From Pachypanchax playfairii (taxonomy: Eukaryota; Chordata; Actinopteri; Cyprinodontiformes; Aplocheilidae): DNA of 64,000 bases. The notes below the pieces were generated by a model. It searched no databases. It saw nothing but the letters and a program-made list of their open reading frames with translations, and had not been told where the DNA came from. The stretch is taken from the NCBI GenBank assembly GCA_006937955.1, contig SSNP01000352.1:136482-200481 (forward strand), written 5' to 3'. The translations under genes were made by a program, and so were the position numbers. This document shows, one piece after another, positions 1 through 11,904 of this stretch (within the stretch, counting starts at the first letter, position 1; each line of letters begins with the position of its first letter).

Positions 1-3000
1 AAGGACAGTTTCAGCCTTTTGTCAGGACCAATAATAAATACCTACACAAGAATAGAAAGTATGATGAAGCTGAGTGTTAGGGTAAAATAAGATCTTTCAT
101 GTGTCATGTTTACTGTGTTTCACCACCAATGCCAAACTGTCTTTTCACCATCAAGCCTTTGACATTGACTGGTGCCTTTTTTAATACAACTTGACAAATG
201 TGGTAATTTTCTCAATTTGTATAAATATTGTTCTTTATTTTTGTTTGGATATCAGAGTTTAAAAGTAAAAGTGTCTCATCTCGTGAAATTTCTGCCCAGC
301 ATTAAATTCAAAAGAATCACAGGTTTTCCTGCCTCACAACTTTTTGCTAGAACACTGGGAAAACTAAAATCTATGAGTTTAAGTCGAGCATATCTCAAAT
401 AAGGCATGTAAAATTGCGCATGCTTACGCATCGGGCAGTGAGTGGCATGCCCTCTTCATCCTTTGCAACAGGATCCAGCATGCCCAGGGCAAATGCCAGC
501 TCCCGTTTGCTGTCTGCAATGATGGGAAAAGGCAGCAAGTTTTTCTCAAAATCCTCACAGTTGTAAGCAAGAATGTCCTAATCAAAGAAAGAAAACACAA
601 GGTTTCAGTCACTGTACAGTTTCCAAACCGATGATAGAGGAATTGTTTGTAATCAGTTTAGCAATGTAATTGTGCTTAGCCTTTTTGTGGTTGGGACATT
701 TATAGGTTTGACAAGTTTGCAAAGCTTACTGGTGCTTTAAGCGCTACCATGCTTTTGATGTCAAAGACTGATAAGTAACCACTGTTCGTGTTATACCTGA
801 CAGTTACCTAGTTTCATCCCCTTGTGTCCACTAAAACAGTTATCTTTTTTCAGCTGAAAGACATACCACACATGTGAAAAGAAGTGTCTTCCTTTACTTA
901 GAAGGTTTAACATGTTAATACATTATCAAACAATTTATTTATTACCAAGGCTAAAAGATTTGGTAAGTACGCCCTCAGATTAATAAGCATGCATTATATA
1001 TAACACCATGGCAGGATTTATGTGAACATAAAAGAACGCAGAAGCAGTGAAACCCCAAATCCATCCTCACAACTTGAAAAGGTATTCAGAGCACAAGTAG
1101 TATCAAATGCACTGATGGAAAAGTGATGACATCTACAAAAGCAGAAGTTTAATCATCTTGATGGTCTGGAGCAAAGAGATGTGTTTATACACTAGATAGC
1201 AACAAAACAAATCAACCAATGAGCAACTTTTACTGCCCATCAATCTGAAAAGTTTTACAAACAAGTTGAGGTCTATCATTCTACAATGAAATGAAATGAT
1301 ATTAAATGAAATGAAAAACTATTTTCAATCTTCCGAGAAATGGAAGTCGCAGCAAATAGATCATTAAATGCTCAAGGAAATTACAAAAGAGCCTATCACC
1401 TTATCAAACTCTATACAGGCCACAGTTCTCATGCTTCAATAGCTTTAAATAGTAAAATTAGAAAGAGAATAAAATAATTTGGCATGTTTGGAAAGGTTGT
1501 CAGGCAGATACTTCCTCTTTCAAAGAATAAATATGGTAACCCAGTACTAGTTTTAAAAGTTCATTTTGTGGAAACCACTTTTGGAACAATGACCTTTAGA
1601 TAAACAAAGCTAAAGTAAAGATATGTGACCATCATGCACAAAACAACCAAACCACTGACACTATACCAGTTATTTATCATGATGGTGAGAGGCTAAGGGT
1701 TTGGGTTTGTTTTGCAGCCATGTGTTGCAAGCTTCCTACACAAGAACAGCTTTGTGTAGATGCAATGAAATTAGGCTCTAATGTTGAATGATTGCGCCTC
1801 CATAAACTCTTTGTTGGAAAATGTTATAATGCTTCTATTCTAAAAGCAAAATGCAACAATATTTAATCTTAAATAAAGTGTTTTGATAATCATGAAAAAA
1901 GTTGATAAATTGTAAAATCTCTTGGTCATTTTCTTTGAAATAAAGATTCCAATCACCTTTTAGTGCCCCATGAAGCTGAAGTGTTTGTAGCCTTAAAAGT
2001 CATTTTGTTGCTTCCGTCTTCTCGTTTGATACAGTTTCTGATTACAAACCACTAACTGACAGTCATGCTCTCAGTCACCAAACCTTTTCTATACCTTTAG
2101 AAACTCTATGGTGTGAGTTCAATGATATCATTGCAGGGAAGTTGTTCCACTGTTCCCTCCAAATGGCAAGAAAAATAATATAACTTTTTTCTTTAAGGAA
2201 TCATTTGATGCTGTAGAGGGAAGTAAATGTCAGCGTGTTTCACATTCAGACCACTCAGCTGGGTTGTACCCAAATTTCCCCCTAGAATTTGTGTGTGCTC
2301 TAGTTTTAGTCAAAAGTGTCATATTTTAGAGATAAGGGTCCTAAGGCAGCACTCACTGCCATGACAATTCAATATCATGCATCTCTGATGGTATGGGGTT
2401 GCATATTAGTGACTAGGAGAGGGGCCTATCTGGAAAGGCCTCATCAATGGTGAAAAGTACACACAGTTTTTAGAGCAACATCTGCTCCATATACTCAATG
2501 TCTCTTTCAAGGAATATTGCATATTTCAGCAAGACAAATGTTAAACCAAATATTGCATCCACCACAACAGAATGACTCCACAGGAGAAGAGTCCATTTGC
2601 TGAACTGACCTGCCTGTAGTTCAGGTCTTTCAACAACAGAAAAAACAACAAAAAACGGGAGCATCATGAAATGAAACATTCAGCCAAAGACCCAGGAATA
2701 TTAAGCAGCTATCTGAATTAGACAAGAACGGGACAACATTCCTGTTAAAACTCCAGCAGCTGCATGCTCTCCTCACTTCCCAGATGTTTATAGATGCTAC
2801 ACAGTGGTAAACATCATTATTCCAAATTTTTTTAGATGTGCTGCTGCCATCAAATTCAAAATGAGCTCATATTTTCTATCAAAGGGTAAAATATGTCAGT
2901 TTCAAAATTTGAGATGTTGTTTGAGAATAAAATAGCCTACTTCTGTTTTTATTTACATTTTACACCAAACTTTTATATAGCCTATTTTTTAAATATGATT

Positions 3001-3216
3001 GAGAAAAACGTGATTGAAAAACTCTACGAATAGACTTGCTCAAACACTTTTGCTCCCCCTTTTCTTTCCATGTTAACTGAAGAATAAGTCGGCCCGTTTG
3101 TCGATAATCAACAAATCTACTTACGAATCACCGAGAAATTCATGTAGTTTAATTTTTCCGACAGTAGTCTCCGCTTCGAAATCAGGAAATACATCTCCTA
3201 GCAGCAGTCCCGGCAT
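1..3216 (-). CDS. prdx6: peroxiredoxin 6, 5' part (exons 1, 3 and start of 4 visible)
   Basis: 1-Cys peroxiredoxin, a cytosolic thiol peroxidase that reduces H2O2 and phospholipid hydroperoxides and in mammals also has acidic phospholipase A2 activity. Minus strand. Exon 1 coding part is 3216-3125, starting MPGLLLGDVFPDFEAETTVG and ending in a GTAAGT donor after 30 codons plus 2 nt. Exon 3 is 577-428 (50 codons): after a TTGATTAG acceptor it reads DILAYNCEDFEKNLLPFPII, then a GMLDP segment, and ends at a GTAAGC donor after TARC. Exon 4 starts at 41 (VFIIGPDKRLKLS) and runs off the window. These match the Prdx6 family segment by segment. Exon 2, which should encode the catalytic-cysteine motif (PVCTTE), was not found in 578-3124. 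Exon 1 (phase 2) does not join exon 3 (phase 0) in frame without it. Family identity is secure; whether the gene is intact is open. Confidence 0.88.
578..2339. other. prdx6 intron sequence without recognised gene
   Basis: AT-rich intron. I read the minus strand for the missing prdx6 exon 2 (WGILFSHPRDF / PVCTTE type residues, with a splice acceptor and donor) and saw no candidate. A short ATGAA-rich patch lies at about 1285-1315. Nothing else is recognisable. Confidence 0.5.
2340..2990 (+). mobile_element. decayed Tc1/mariner transposon inside prdx6 intron
   Basis: The plus strand keeps recognisable pieces of a fish Tc1-like transposase and its 3' end: a degenerate MVWGC-like segment near 2390, a FLEQH segment near 2470, a CIFQQD-like catalytic segment near 2520, and the 3' non-coding end with the long GCTGCCATCAAATTCAAAAT stretch near 2845. 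Stops and frameshifts interrupt every frame, so it is dead. It lies antisense to prdx6. The assignment rests on remembered Tc1 consensus patterns. Confidence 0.7.
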
Positions 3217-4183
3217 GTTGTGAGCGGTATGTGGTTCTCTGATGACTGACAGCTCTAAGTGTCGCGCGCACAACAGGGTGAACCACAGAGAACATTGTTG
3301 TTTGTTTGCCACGGGTTGTTTAAACTGTTGACTGATTCAAACATTTTAAGGGTCATGTGATCTGGCTTCCCGAACAGATGTGAAAATAAGACTGAAAAAA
3401 TGCACAACATTGTAGCCTGACGTGTTTAAATTGAGCTTATTTTTTCCGACTAAAAATGGTCTAAAATTTATACGAAACAATAAAAGAACTCGAACGGTTC
3501 AGTTTATTAGACCCGTTTACACACCATTTAACATAAAGTTTTGTATGAATAGGCTACATCCTACTTTGTCTTTGGGTTTTTAACAGACTCTTAACACTAT
3601 CATTGTTTTTTTTTTTCAGTTGAACTTGAATTTTGAATAACAGTTCCACAGTGTGATGGATGTGCCCTTCTTTGGTCCCCCAACAAAATGCGCAGTGCCG
3701 ACAGGTGACATGTCTATTTAAAGTCTGTTCCATAAGACCGAGCTGCTCGTGCGGATGTTTCACAAACACGCGAGGAAGAAACCCTCATCATCGCCACCAT
3801 CTTTTTTTTTGGATCCGTGTCAATAGGAAAAACATTTTTCAAATCTGGGATGCAACAAAATCTTATTGGATTTAATCGAAACTTTTTAAATTATATTTTT
3901 TATTAAACAAACACAAACTCACAAGTGATTTGGAAGACGTGAAAACTCATTTTGGAGATCTCCTCTTCTACTGTAACTAAAACGCTGTCATCTGTAATTA
4001 GAAAAGAAATTGTTTTAATAACTGTTGTGGTCACGTGACGAGAAGAGTCCGGTTCTGAACTGTAGCCTTTGTCCTGTGTGGAGTGACCCGTTTGCAGGAT
4101 GGTGTGCGTCTGAGCTCAGTTGGATTCAGGAGGTTGTTTCAGAAGCAGAGACAGATCACTGAGGACAAGTTGTCAAACGAAAC
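3217..4183. promoter_or_regulatory. divergent intergenic region between prdx6 and the PLPP6-like gene
   Basis: The two start codons (3216 minus, 4184 plus) face away from each other across 967 bp, so this stretch must hold both 5' UTRs and both promoters, possibly shared elements. I see no clear TATA box at a convincing distance from either gene. A CACGTG E-box core occurs near 4032 (GTCACGTGAC). The promoter role is inferred from geometry. Confidence 0.5.
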
Positions 4184-5873
4184 ATGTCCTTAGCTACGAG
4201 CAGACGGAATAGTTGCCGGGCGGTGGTGTGTGGTAGTCGGGTGTCGTCTGACTGCCATCCTGCTCGCCGTCGGGCCTCCAGCTGCCCTTACTTTTCTTCC
4301 GGCGCGCAAACCGAAGACTTTTCTGTTAGTCTGAACCAGCCAATATTCACCATCACGCTCCGATGTCTGCTGGCGGTGGATCTGTGGCTATCCAAGAGGC
4401 TCGGAGTGTGCGCCTGCGAGGACTCGCCGTGGGGCAGCATTCGACCCCTGGTGCGGCTGGTGGAATTCTCCGGACACGTCATCCCGTGGCTTATTGGGAC
4501 CGTGTACAGTCTACTCCGTCGGGAAAGCGCGGAGGAGCAGGAGGTCATGCTGAATCTGACCCTGGGTGAGAGAAAGTGTCTCCTGTGAAGAGAGATTGGA
4601 CTGAATTAGCTACTGTTGTTTAATTTTCAATTTATTTATCTGTGATCTAGAAGCTTTAGCCTAATTCATATTCGGATCCAATTTATCATTAATAAACTTT
4701 CAGTCTAATATCATCATTATTTGTCTTGCTGGTGCGTCATGTTAGAAAATCAACCAATCGTTGCTCTTTTACGCACAAGTCCTCATCAGCAGCGGAACAA
4801 CAGACTGGCTGGCTGTAACTGTTTATGTTTGTTTAAAGCCGAGTGATGACTGAAATAGAACAACAGACTGCGGTCATCCGAAAAAGCGTTAAATAGAGCT
4901 TCGACAGAATCAGCGGTGAAACAGAGGGATCGCACTGTCATCCACACGACACGGCTGATGTTTCATTAGCCTATATGAGGATATTACATTTTCAACCGGT
5001 CGTTTTAAATTCAAGTGCTATGCATTTTCAACACAGTGTTGTGCTTTGTCAAAATACCAGAGCTATTGCATACGCACTGATTTGAGTCCAGTCTGCTCGG
5101 GGATGATTAAGGGTTTCATGAATGCCAATGTTAATAAAAGACTTTAAAAACAAACATACGGGACTTGCAAGTGTTTCACAAGAAATTAAACTAATAACAT
5201 AAATAAAAACACAGTTACACAATATAAGTTCTCATATTTCATTGTATTTACTTGCATCTATAAACTTTTTTCGCAAGGAATTAGAATATTTTCCTTTTAG
5301 TCTGCCTGAACGTTGTAGTTTGTTTGTCCGCCCGTCCGTCTGTCCGTCCGTCCGTCCGTCCGTCCATCCATCCATCCATCCATCCATCCATCCATCCATC
5401 CATCCATCCATCCATCCATTCATCCATCCATAATGATTAAACTTTTAATTTTATGTCCCTCTTTCCTCTCCTAAGCTCTGATTCTGGACCTGGTGCTGGT
5501 CAGAACCGTTAAGAGACTGGTCAAACGTCGAACACCAGCTCAGAATCGCTCTGAGCGTTATTCCTTTCCATCAGGCCATGCCACAAGGGCGGCCATGTGC
5601 GCCCGTTTCTTCCTCGCCCAGCTGGTGGACACAGCCTCCATGCGAATCCTGGTGGTGGGTTGGGCTGTCTTGGTGAGCCTGTCCCGGTTGCTGCTCGCCA
5701 GACATTATGTGACAGATGTGGGCTTTGGTTTGGCCATGGGTTACTGCCAGTACAGCTTGGTGGAAAGGTTGTGGGTGACTTGGGACTACCTGCAGGACCT
5801 GGTGCTCATGCGTCTTAGAGAGAACCTTGACAGGGCTTATGGTGGATCCTGGACTATAAACTGGAAACATTAG
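4184..5873 (+). CDS. plpp6: PLPP6-like polyisoprenoid/lipid phosphate phosphatase with altered C1 motif
   Basis: PAP2-superfamily membrane phosphatase. PLPP6 dephosphorylates polyisoprenoid diphosphates such as presqualene diphosphate at the ER and nuclear envelope. Two exons, 4184-4565 (donor GTGAGA) and 5476-5873 (acceptor CCTAAG), give 259 residues, against about 295 for human PLPP6. Exon 1 has [15 protein letters not shown] and the WGSIRPL segment typical of PLPP6 rather than PLPP7. Exon 2 has C2 as PSGH (159-162, with YSF before it) and C3 as S197-R198, H204, D208, all intact. C1, normally KX6RP, reads K140 RLVKRR T147 P148, so its arginine is threonine. The C1-C2 linker is also about ten residues shorter than in human PLPP6. 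Hydrophobic segments flank C2 and C3. The N-terminal 45 residues are Ser/Arg/Cys-rich and not conserved. The gene is intact by splicing and frame; the orthology call (PLPP6 rather than another paralogue) is moderately sure. Confidence 0.82.
4566..5475 (+). other. intron of the PLPP6-like gene
   Basis: 910-bp GT-AG intron with phase 1 on both sides. It contains a (TCCG)n/(TCCA)n microsatellite near its 3' end and no other recognisable feature. Confidence 0.75.
5326..5431 (+). repeat. compound (TCCG)n-(TCCA)n tetranucleotide microsatellite
   Basis: About 25 tetranucleotide units. A TCCG/TCTG block (5326-5362) passes into an almost pure TCCA block to 5431. TCCG and TCCA differ by the C-to-T change expected from CpG deamination on the other strand. 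The tract ends about 45 bp before the exon 2 acceptor. Confidence 0.95.
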
Positions 5874-5995
5874 ATCACACTCAGATATGTGTGCGTGTGT
5901 GTTTATGTCTGTGTGAGTGTGTTTCAGCATTTTGGTGGAAAAAATGGGGAACATGAATATTTCTTAATCTCAAAATCCCTGCAAGTTGTTATTCA

Positions 5996-6001
5996 ATTAA
6001 A
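5996..6001 (+). terminator. ATTAAA poly(A) signal for the PLPP6-like gene
   Basis: ATTAAA hexamer 123 bp after the stop codon, followed within 30 bp by T-rich sequence. This is the second most common vertebrate poly(A) signal; it is assigned by position only. Confidence 0.5.
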
Positions 6002-7873
6002 GTGACTCTGCCTACCTACATCAGCTTTCTGCCTCTTTTTATCTTTGTTTGTTTGTCTGAGACACGCACAGCTAATTGACAAAGTCCCTTTTTCTGAATT
6101 AAAACAACATTTGTACCATGTAAAGATAATGTTTCTTATAGGTTTTGTTTGTGTGTAACAGCCTAAAGATGAAACGTGATGCTGGATTTCCTGCGGTTTC
6201 AAACTGAGCTGTCAGAATTAGCTTTGGGAACTATATTTGTGTGTAGGGGAAAGTCAACACACACTCATCCAAGTTTCCATCAGCTGCTGCTGAGTCTCCT
6301 GACTGTCATTGTGCTGTAAAACATATCATGTCTCATCTTACAGCACCGATAAGTTTTGCTGCTGTCATCGTCTTTTCACCCATAAAGCTTCCAAATTTAA
6401 ATGGTGCAAACATTAGGATTTAGGACGATAAAGCTTTTGAAGAAGAATACAAGGCGTGCAGAATGGAAACAGTAAACACTTGTAAAGGGAGCTGGAAGAT
6501 GTGCTGTTAAAATGCAGGTTCAGTCCATCATCCCTAGAGGGCAGTGCTGCTCTGAAGGTCAACACAGATCCACTATGTCTCAATCAAAAAGTGAACGTTC
6601 AGTGTTGTGTCATTAGCCAGCAAGTGATGCTGGCTAATGGTCAAAGCTCACCTATACATGTTCAACATGTTTCAACTTTGTTTAAAGTAATTATTAAAGC
6701 TAGTGGTAGTTTGAGGTAGAATCTAATAAAAATATAGAATTTGATTTGGTCTTCCAGGAGTGATACCAAACTCTCAGAAGCGAGGTGGTAGCACATCAGT
6801 GTATGCCTGTGTCTGTGCTGGTGGTGGAGTAAGCCTTGGTACATGGTTGCCCCTCTGCTTTCCACGGGCTCTAGAAGAACCAGGACAGCACCGCTTTTCT
6901 GGCCCTCCCTGATTTCCCTAATGAGACTAGATGCAGGAACTTCAGTAACCTCAGCTTTTATTTTCTTATAGGTACCATTTTCAAAATTATACTCAGAATT
7001 TGGAAGGAAGTACAAAACAATGAGAATTATGAGTAAAGAGCCATATAATTGTTAGTTTTAATTTGTGAGATTATTATAATGAAATGTAGTTATTTGCAAT
7101 TGTTTGGTTTTGTGTATGTTTGTGCTCACAGGGATCATTGATGGCGGTCATATGATCATTTCAGGCACATACTCAGGTATCAGTAAATGGACCACTGACA
7201 AGAGAAAGTAGAAATATTGAAACCCAGAGCTAACGATGAACAGAGTTTCTATTGTGTCTTTGGATGAGCTTTGGCAAAAACAATTCAAAATGGACTTTCC
7301 TAAATGTAGGATGTAGGAAAAGCTTGGAATGTCTGTGGAAGATCAAAAGTTGATAGAATTGATCACCAGATCAACAACACTAGTTGATGGACATTATCAG
7401 ATACGTAGATAAGTCTACCTTTGAGATCTAAGGAGCTTACCATGCCAGATAATAGGAAATTAGTGGAGCAGCAAACGATGCATCTGAGGCAGGGGTGGGG
7501 CTTTGGGGGGGTATAGGAGGGCAGCACGCCCCCAGCATCAGGGAGCTCAGCTTAAAGGTGTGACGTGAGAGTCGGGCCTGTTCCACAGCCGATAGTCCCT
7601 GATGAAAATGGGCCCTTGCATGACTTAAAGGGACATAAGGCAAGATTTGTGAAAAACTACACATGCATTTCCAGTTTATTCAATGCTAATGGGTCATGAA
7701 GCATTAAAAACCCAAAATAACGAGGCCATCCGCATATATGTCTGTTGCCTTGGAAACGCTGTGTGCTACAAAATGCGCTGCAGTTCGACGTCCGAATTTC
7801 CCGCGCAGTTGTAGGGATGTGACGTAAATTGACACTGCATGCGCGTTGCCGACAGCTCTTGAACAGGAAGTAC
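6002..7873. other. intergenic sequence, nothing recognised
   Basis: No conserved exon, RNA gene or confident transposon seen. Open frames here are short and lack family resemblance. A G-run (GGGGCTTTGGGGGGG) sits near 7500. Confidence 0.5.
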
Positions 7874-8151
7874 ATGGCCGCCGTGGACTTGGATTCAAAC
7901 ACTGAAGGTATACTTATGGATGTTTCTGCAGCCAGCAAACGACCTGCATCCACTCTCACCCCCCAAAAAAGTGGCACCACGAAGAAAAAAAAGACTTTAT
8001 CAGCGGCATCTCGTGAGTCAAAAAAAAAATATGACCGAAGCCGGGCAGGCACCCGCATAAATATTGGATATACGTTCGGTTCATGGAGGGAACTTCAGCT
8101 GCATTTGGGAGTGAAAACGGATGCTGACATGGCTCATTTCCTTGTGACCAG
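7874..8151 (+). CDS. first coding exon of an unrecognised gene
   Basis: ATG in good context (tacATGG), 92 codons plus 2 nt, then a GTGAGA donor. The product starts MAAVDLDSNTEG, has a Lys/Ser-rich stretch (TTKKKKTLSAASRESKKKYDR, split here as TTKKKK and ESKKKYDR), and ends with a compact segment around TRINIGYTFGSWRELQLHLG and KTDADMAHFL. This last segment resembles a short motif of the type 'RVNIG..F.RWREL....G.KTDAE.A.FLL' that I recall from uncharacterised fish proteins, often multi-copy. No later exon was identified before the repeat field begins at 8.4 kb, so the gene may be truncated or continue across it. The basic N-terminus suggests a nuclear protein; that is only inference. Confidence 0.55.
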
Positions 8152-8420
8152 GTGAGAAAACATTATAGGTCGTGTTTAGAGCCTGATACAGTATGAAAAT
8201 GATGAGATCAAATCAAATAACAGAGTGGAGAGACCTGACGTGAAGTATGTTAGCCTCCCCGGTGCAGTGCTGTGAAGACGAACAGTCTGTAAAGTGTCTG
8301 TGCGCGCTCCCGTGCCGGCTTGGCTGGTGGCTGCAGTTAGCCACAGCGCCTGTCGCAGCAGCACTGAGTCAGATTTTGTAAAGCTGCCTTAAGTTCCTTT
8401 AAACCCAGAGCAGCATGAGT

Positions 8421-9043
8421 CTAAGGGTGCATTCACACCAGCTCTGTTTAGTCCGCTTGAATCAAACTCTAGTTCGTTTGCACAGAACGTCCAGTTTGGT
8501 TGGAAAGGTGTAAACGGGCAACTGAACTCAGATTCGGACCAAACAATCGAACTCTAGTCTGCCTAAAGACATGGGTCTGATTGATTGAAACGAACTCTAG
8601 TGCAGTTCGATTGCATGTGTGAACACAACTGCACAAAAAGCAGGAAGTGGACTATATTGTGCAGCTGTCTCAGCCGCCTCGTTTAGTTCTCTGTCTTGTT
8701 ATTTGCTCATCCTGAACCCACTGCTGCAGAATATTGATCTGGTACATTCACTAAACATAAAAGATCCCAAAACCACTAGAATCTGCTGATACTCCAAGTT
8801 TTCCAAGTTTGTTTATGTTTCACTCTCCCGCTGCAGCACCAGGAAGTGCAGTAACAAGTCGTGCAGAAACTCTGCAGCGCCACTACAGGTGGGGGTGTAA
8901 CATGCTCCAAAGGTTATTTGGTTCGGTTCATTGCGTGCAGTGTGAATCCAAACCGCACCATCTAAAAACAACAACAAAAGTTGCAATTTTGGTCCCCAAT
9001 CAAACCGAGTCCATCGGACTATCAAGTGTGAATACAGCCTAAG
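8421..9043. mobile_element. MITE-like element with imperfect terminal inverted repeats
   Basis: The left end CTAAGGGTGCATTCACACC and the reverse complement of the right end, CTTAGGCTGTATTCACACT, agree at 15 of 19 positions. The inner sequences (AGTCCGCTTGAATCAAAC and its counterpart) are also related. There is no coding capacity. About 620 bp, so a non-autonomous DNA transposon; the superfamily is not assigned. Confidence 0.65.
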
Positions 9044-9539
9044 ACCAGTTTATGACACCACTCAATGTACAGATTTATGCGGGGTTTATATTGATTGCCC
9101 AGTCAGGTTTGAGTCATGATTGCTAAAAGCTTGACTGACTTTAGTGATGTAGTAAGTGTAAAATATTTCATAAAATGTTGTGCTGCATGACTGGCTTTAT
9201 TTTCACTCTCACATGTAGCTTTATGACACGCTAATTTACAAGTGCATTGCCAATATTATCTCGAAGTGCATTTTGGGTAAACTCGTCACCAGCCATCCAC
9301 CATCGTCAGAGCTTTATTATTTGGGTTTAAAGGGCCCAGCCATTTGCCCCACCCCCTTCCCTGCTCTGATTTGTTCTTGTAGTGAACTGAAGAAAAAGTT
9401 TCAAAAAGATGCCTCATTCTACACCGATTATGTAGCATTTATGACTTTCGTACTACAGGTTTGCAGAAACTGTGCCAGAAAATGATTTGCTTCACAGAAA
9501 CAACACTGTAGCCTATTCCACACCATAGTGTTTATCACT
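9044..9539. other. spacer between MITE and BEL/Pao relic
   Basis: About 500 bp with no gene or repeat that I can name. Confidence 0.4.
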
Positions 9540-11010
9540 CCACCAAAAAAGAAAATAAGAGTTGTTTTCAGTTATGGTGGCAGCTTCCAAGGAACATCTT
9601 TAAATGCTCAGTTGCTGCTAGGACCCAATCTCACCAGTTCACTCAGCGGAGTGCTAACCAGATTCAGTAAGGAACATGTAGAAATCATGGCTGACAGTGA
9701 ATCCATGTTTCCTCAAGTGAAAGTACACCTGCTGATACAAACTTGTTGAGATTTCTCTGGCAGCCAGATGGAGATTTAAAGAAAGACCTCACTGATTTTA
9801 GGATTACCATGCATATTTGGGGCAACATTATCGCTTAGCTCTGCCCTCTGAAAATATGCAGAAGATAATAAAGTCCATTTCAGTAAGGAAGCTTTGGATA
9901 AAGTGTTACACTGTTTCTATGTGGATGACTGCTTGGTATCTGTAGCTTTAGAAGAGAAAGCTCTGTCTAAAGGTGGTTTTCAGCTAACAAAATTGATAAG
10001 TAATAGACCAATTGTTTTAGCTGCCATACCTGAAAACCATAGAGCCAAGGATGTTAAACGGTTTGATAGTGACCATCAACATACTGAGAGAGCAATGTGA
10101 GTTTAATAGTGTATTCAATCAGATACACGAAAATTTAGGATCATCAGAGATAGACCACTCACACAAAGAGGCATATCATCTACTGATCCTTTGGGAATTT
10201 GGAGTCCTGTTGTACTGTTAGCTAAGGAGATACTACGAGATCTGAATAATGAAAGATGTGGTTGAGATGACATCATTCCTAAATCAGTTGCTAAAGACTG
10301 GATCAGATGGCTACAGGAACTGCAGCTGATCAAGAGGTTCGGCACAAAATGAGGTGTTTAAAATCTACAGATTTTGGTGAAGCCATCACTGCACAGTTGC
10401 ATCACTTTTGTGATGCAAGTGAATATGGCTATGGTTCAGTGACTATTTGGTTTATAGAAATGCTGAATCACAAGTACATCGTGTTTTGTCATGGGAAAGG
10501 TGAGAATCACTCCCTTAAAATCTGTGACCATACCCAGAATGGAACTAACTGCAGCCACAATGATGAGTTGCATTGATTTTAATCTATGGAAAAGAGAACT
10601 ACCCATGAATCTCAAAGACTCTGTGTTTGGACTGATAGTGCTACAGTACTTAAATACATTGAAAATGAGACTTATACAGGGTATGTTGACACCCAAAGGA
10701 ATCCTGCTGATGTGGCTTCAAGAGATTCAAGAAGTGAGGCATTTCTGAATGATTCTACATGGATTTCAAGACCTTCATTCTTGTTACAACCTGAAAGCTG
10801 ATGGCCCTTAAATGCAGATAAGACTCAATTGTTGACAGATGATCCTGAAGTGAAGAAGAAATTTGTCATCAATGTGCTGCAAGTGACTGAAGAGTTGGAT
10901 CAAGCAGCATAATTGTGTCAATATTTTTCTTCTTGGATACAGCTGAAAAAAATCTGTTGCTTGGATTTTAAGGTTCAAGGAGTGGTTGTTATGTCATAAA
11001 GAATAAAAAA
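9540..11010 (+). pseudogene. decayed BEL/Pao LTR-retrotransposon pol fragment
   Basis: Successive frames of a pol polyprotein on the plus strand: an RT segment with FQGTSLN and GPNLTSSL (about 9570-9650), the RT catalytic FYVDDC (near 9915), an RNase H segment with DASEYGYG (near 10410) and WTDSATVLKY (near 10630), then a PADVASR segment (near 10705). This order and these motifs are those of BEL/Pao elements. Many stops and frameshifts break the frame; gag, protease, integrase and LTRs are not recognised. Dead remnant. Confidence 0.85.
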
Positions 11011-11369
11011 AAAAACAAGATGACACAGATAAAAAAGGAGAGATTTCATATTTTCATGTCAGTGAAGAAAAGTGAACAACAAAAGTAATTGTGAAAATAC
11101 ATTTTATTAGAATTTTGCTGATGTTCAGATCCTCAGCAAGTTGTTAACAATTCAGTCATCTAAATCAGGTGTACTGAAGCAGCTAGGGGAACATCCAGAA
11201 GATACAGGATGGATGCTTTCAGGGCCAGGAGTCTCCAAACCCAGCTCTAAAGATAATATTAATCCTACATTATAGTCATGTTTTAACTGTTTAACATTCA
11301 ATCTTTTCCTCAGTCATTCAACCTGTTTAAAGGGAACAAACAGGTAATAGGGTAGTTTAGCATCATTGT

Positions 11370-11545
11370 GTGCACCACACTGAGCATGGACAAGGGAAAG
11401 AAAGACCAGACCTGTCTAAGGAGCTCAGACAGATTTTAGATCCCCATGTTAAAGATAAAGGCTACTAAACCTTGTCCAAGCAGCTTCATGATCCTGTGAC
11501 CACAGCTTACAATATTATTAAAAAAGTATAAGGTTGACAAGACAC
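11370..11545 (+). mobile_element. Tc1-like transposase N-terminal relic
   Basis: One broken frame reads like the helix-turn-helix start of Tc1 transposase: a KELRQ-like start near 11420, DKGY and KQLHDPVTTA near 11455-11510, then IIKKV. Stops are present and no inverted repeats were identified. Confidence 0.6.
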
Positions 11546-11904
11546 TCTGAGGATTGAACTGATGGAATGATAGAGATGAAAGGGCTTTTGAGGTTTAAAT
11601 CGAGGTTTCACAGAGCAACCTGTTAGCTTAGCTTTATATCAAAACAGTGTTATGTTGTTATTTGAGGTTTTTAAAGTGGTATAAGAACTGTCCATGCTTT
11701 TAGCTATAGCATTTAACAAAACACGCACCTCTAGCAGCAAACTTTGTTGTGAAGCTTCTTATCCATATAATCCAGTTTCATCTGGTTGTAAAATTATGGC
11801 CATAGCTTGAAATGAGTTATGCATTATGCTCAGTTGCTTTTTAAAAAGCTTTGGAAATACAATCCCAGAATGTGACTCACTATGTTCATTCCCAAGCAAA
11901 TGAT

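Noticed and set aside
5326..5431. Direct-repeat array considered as CRISPR
   Set aside because: Four-base microsatellite in a vertebrate intron; no spacers.
5232..5433. Long open frames over the TCCG/TCCA tract on both strands
   Set aside because: Produced by the tetranucleotide repeat; repetitive Met-Asp-Gly-Trp or His-Pro-Ser-Ile peptides with no gene context.
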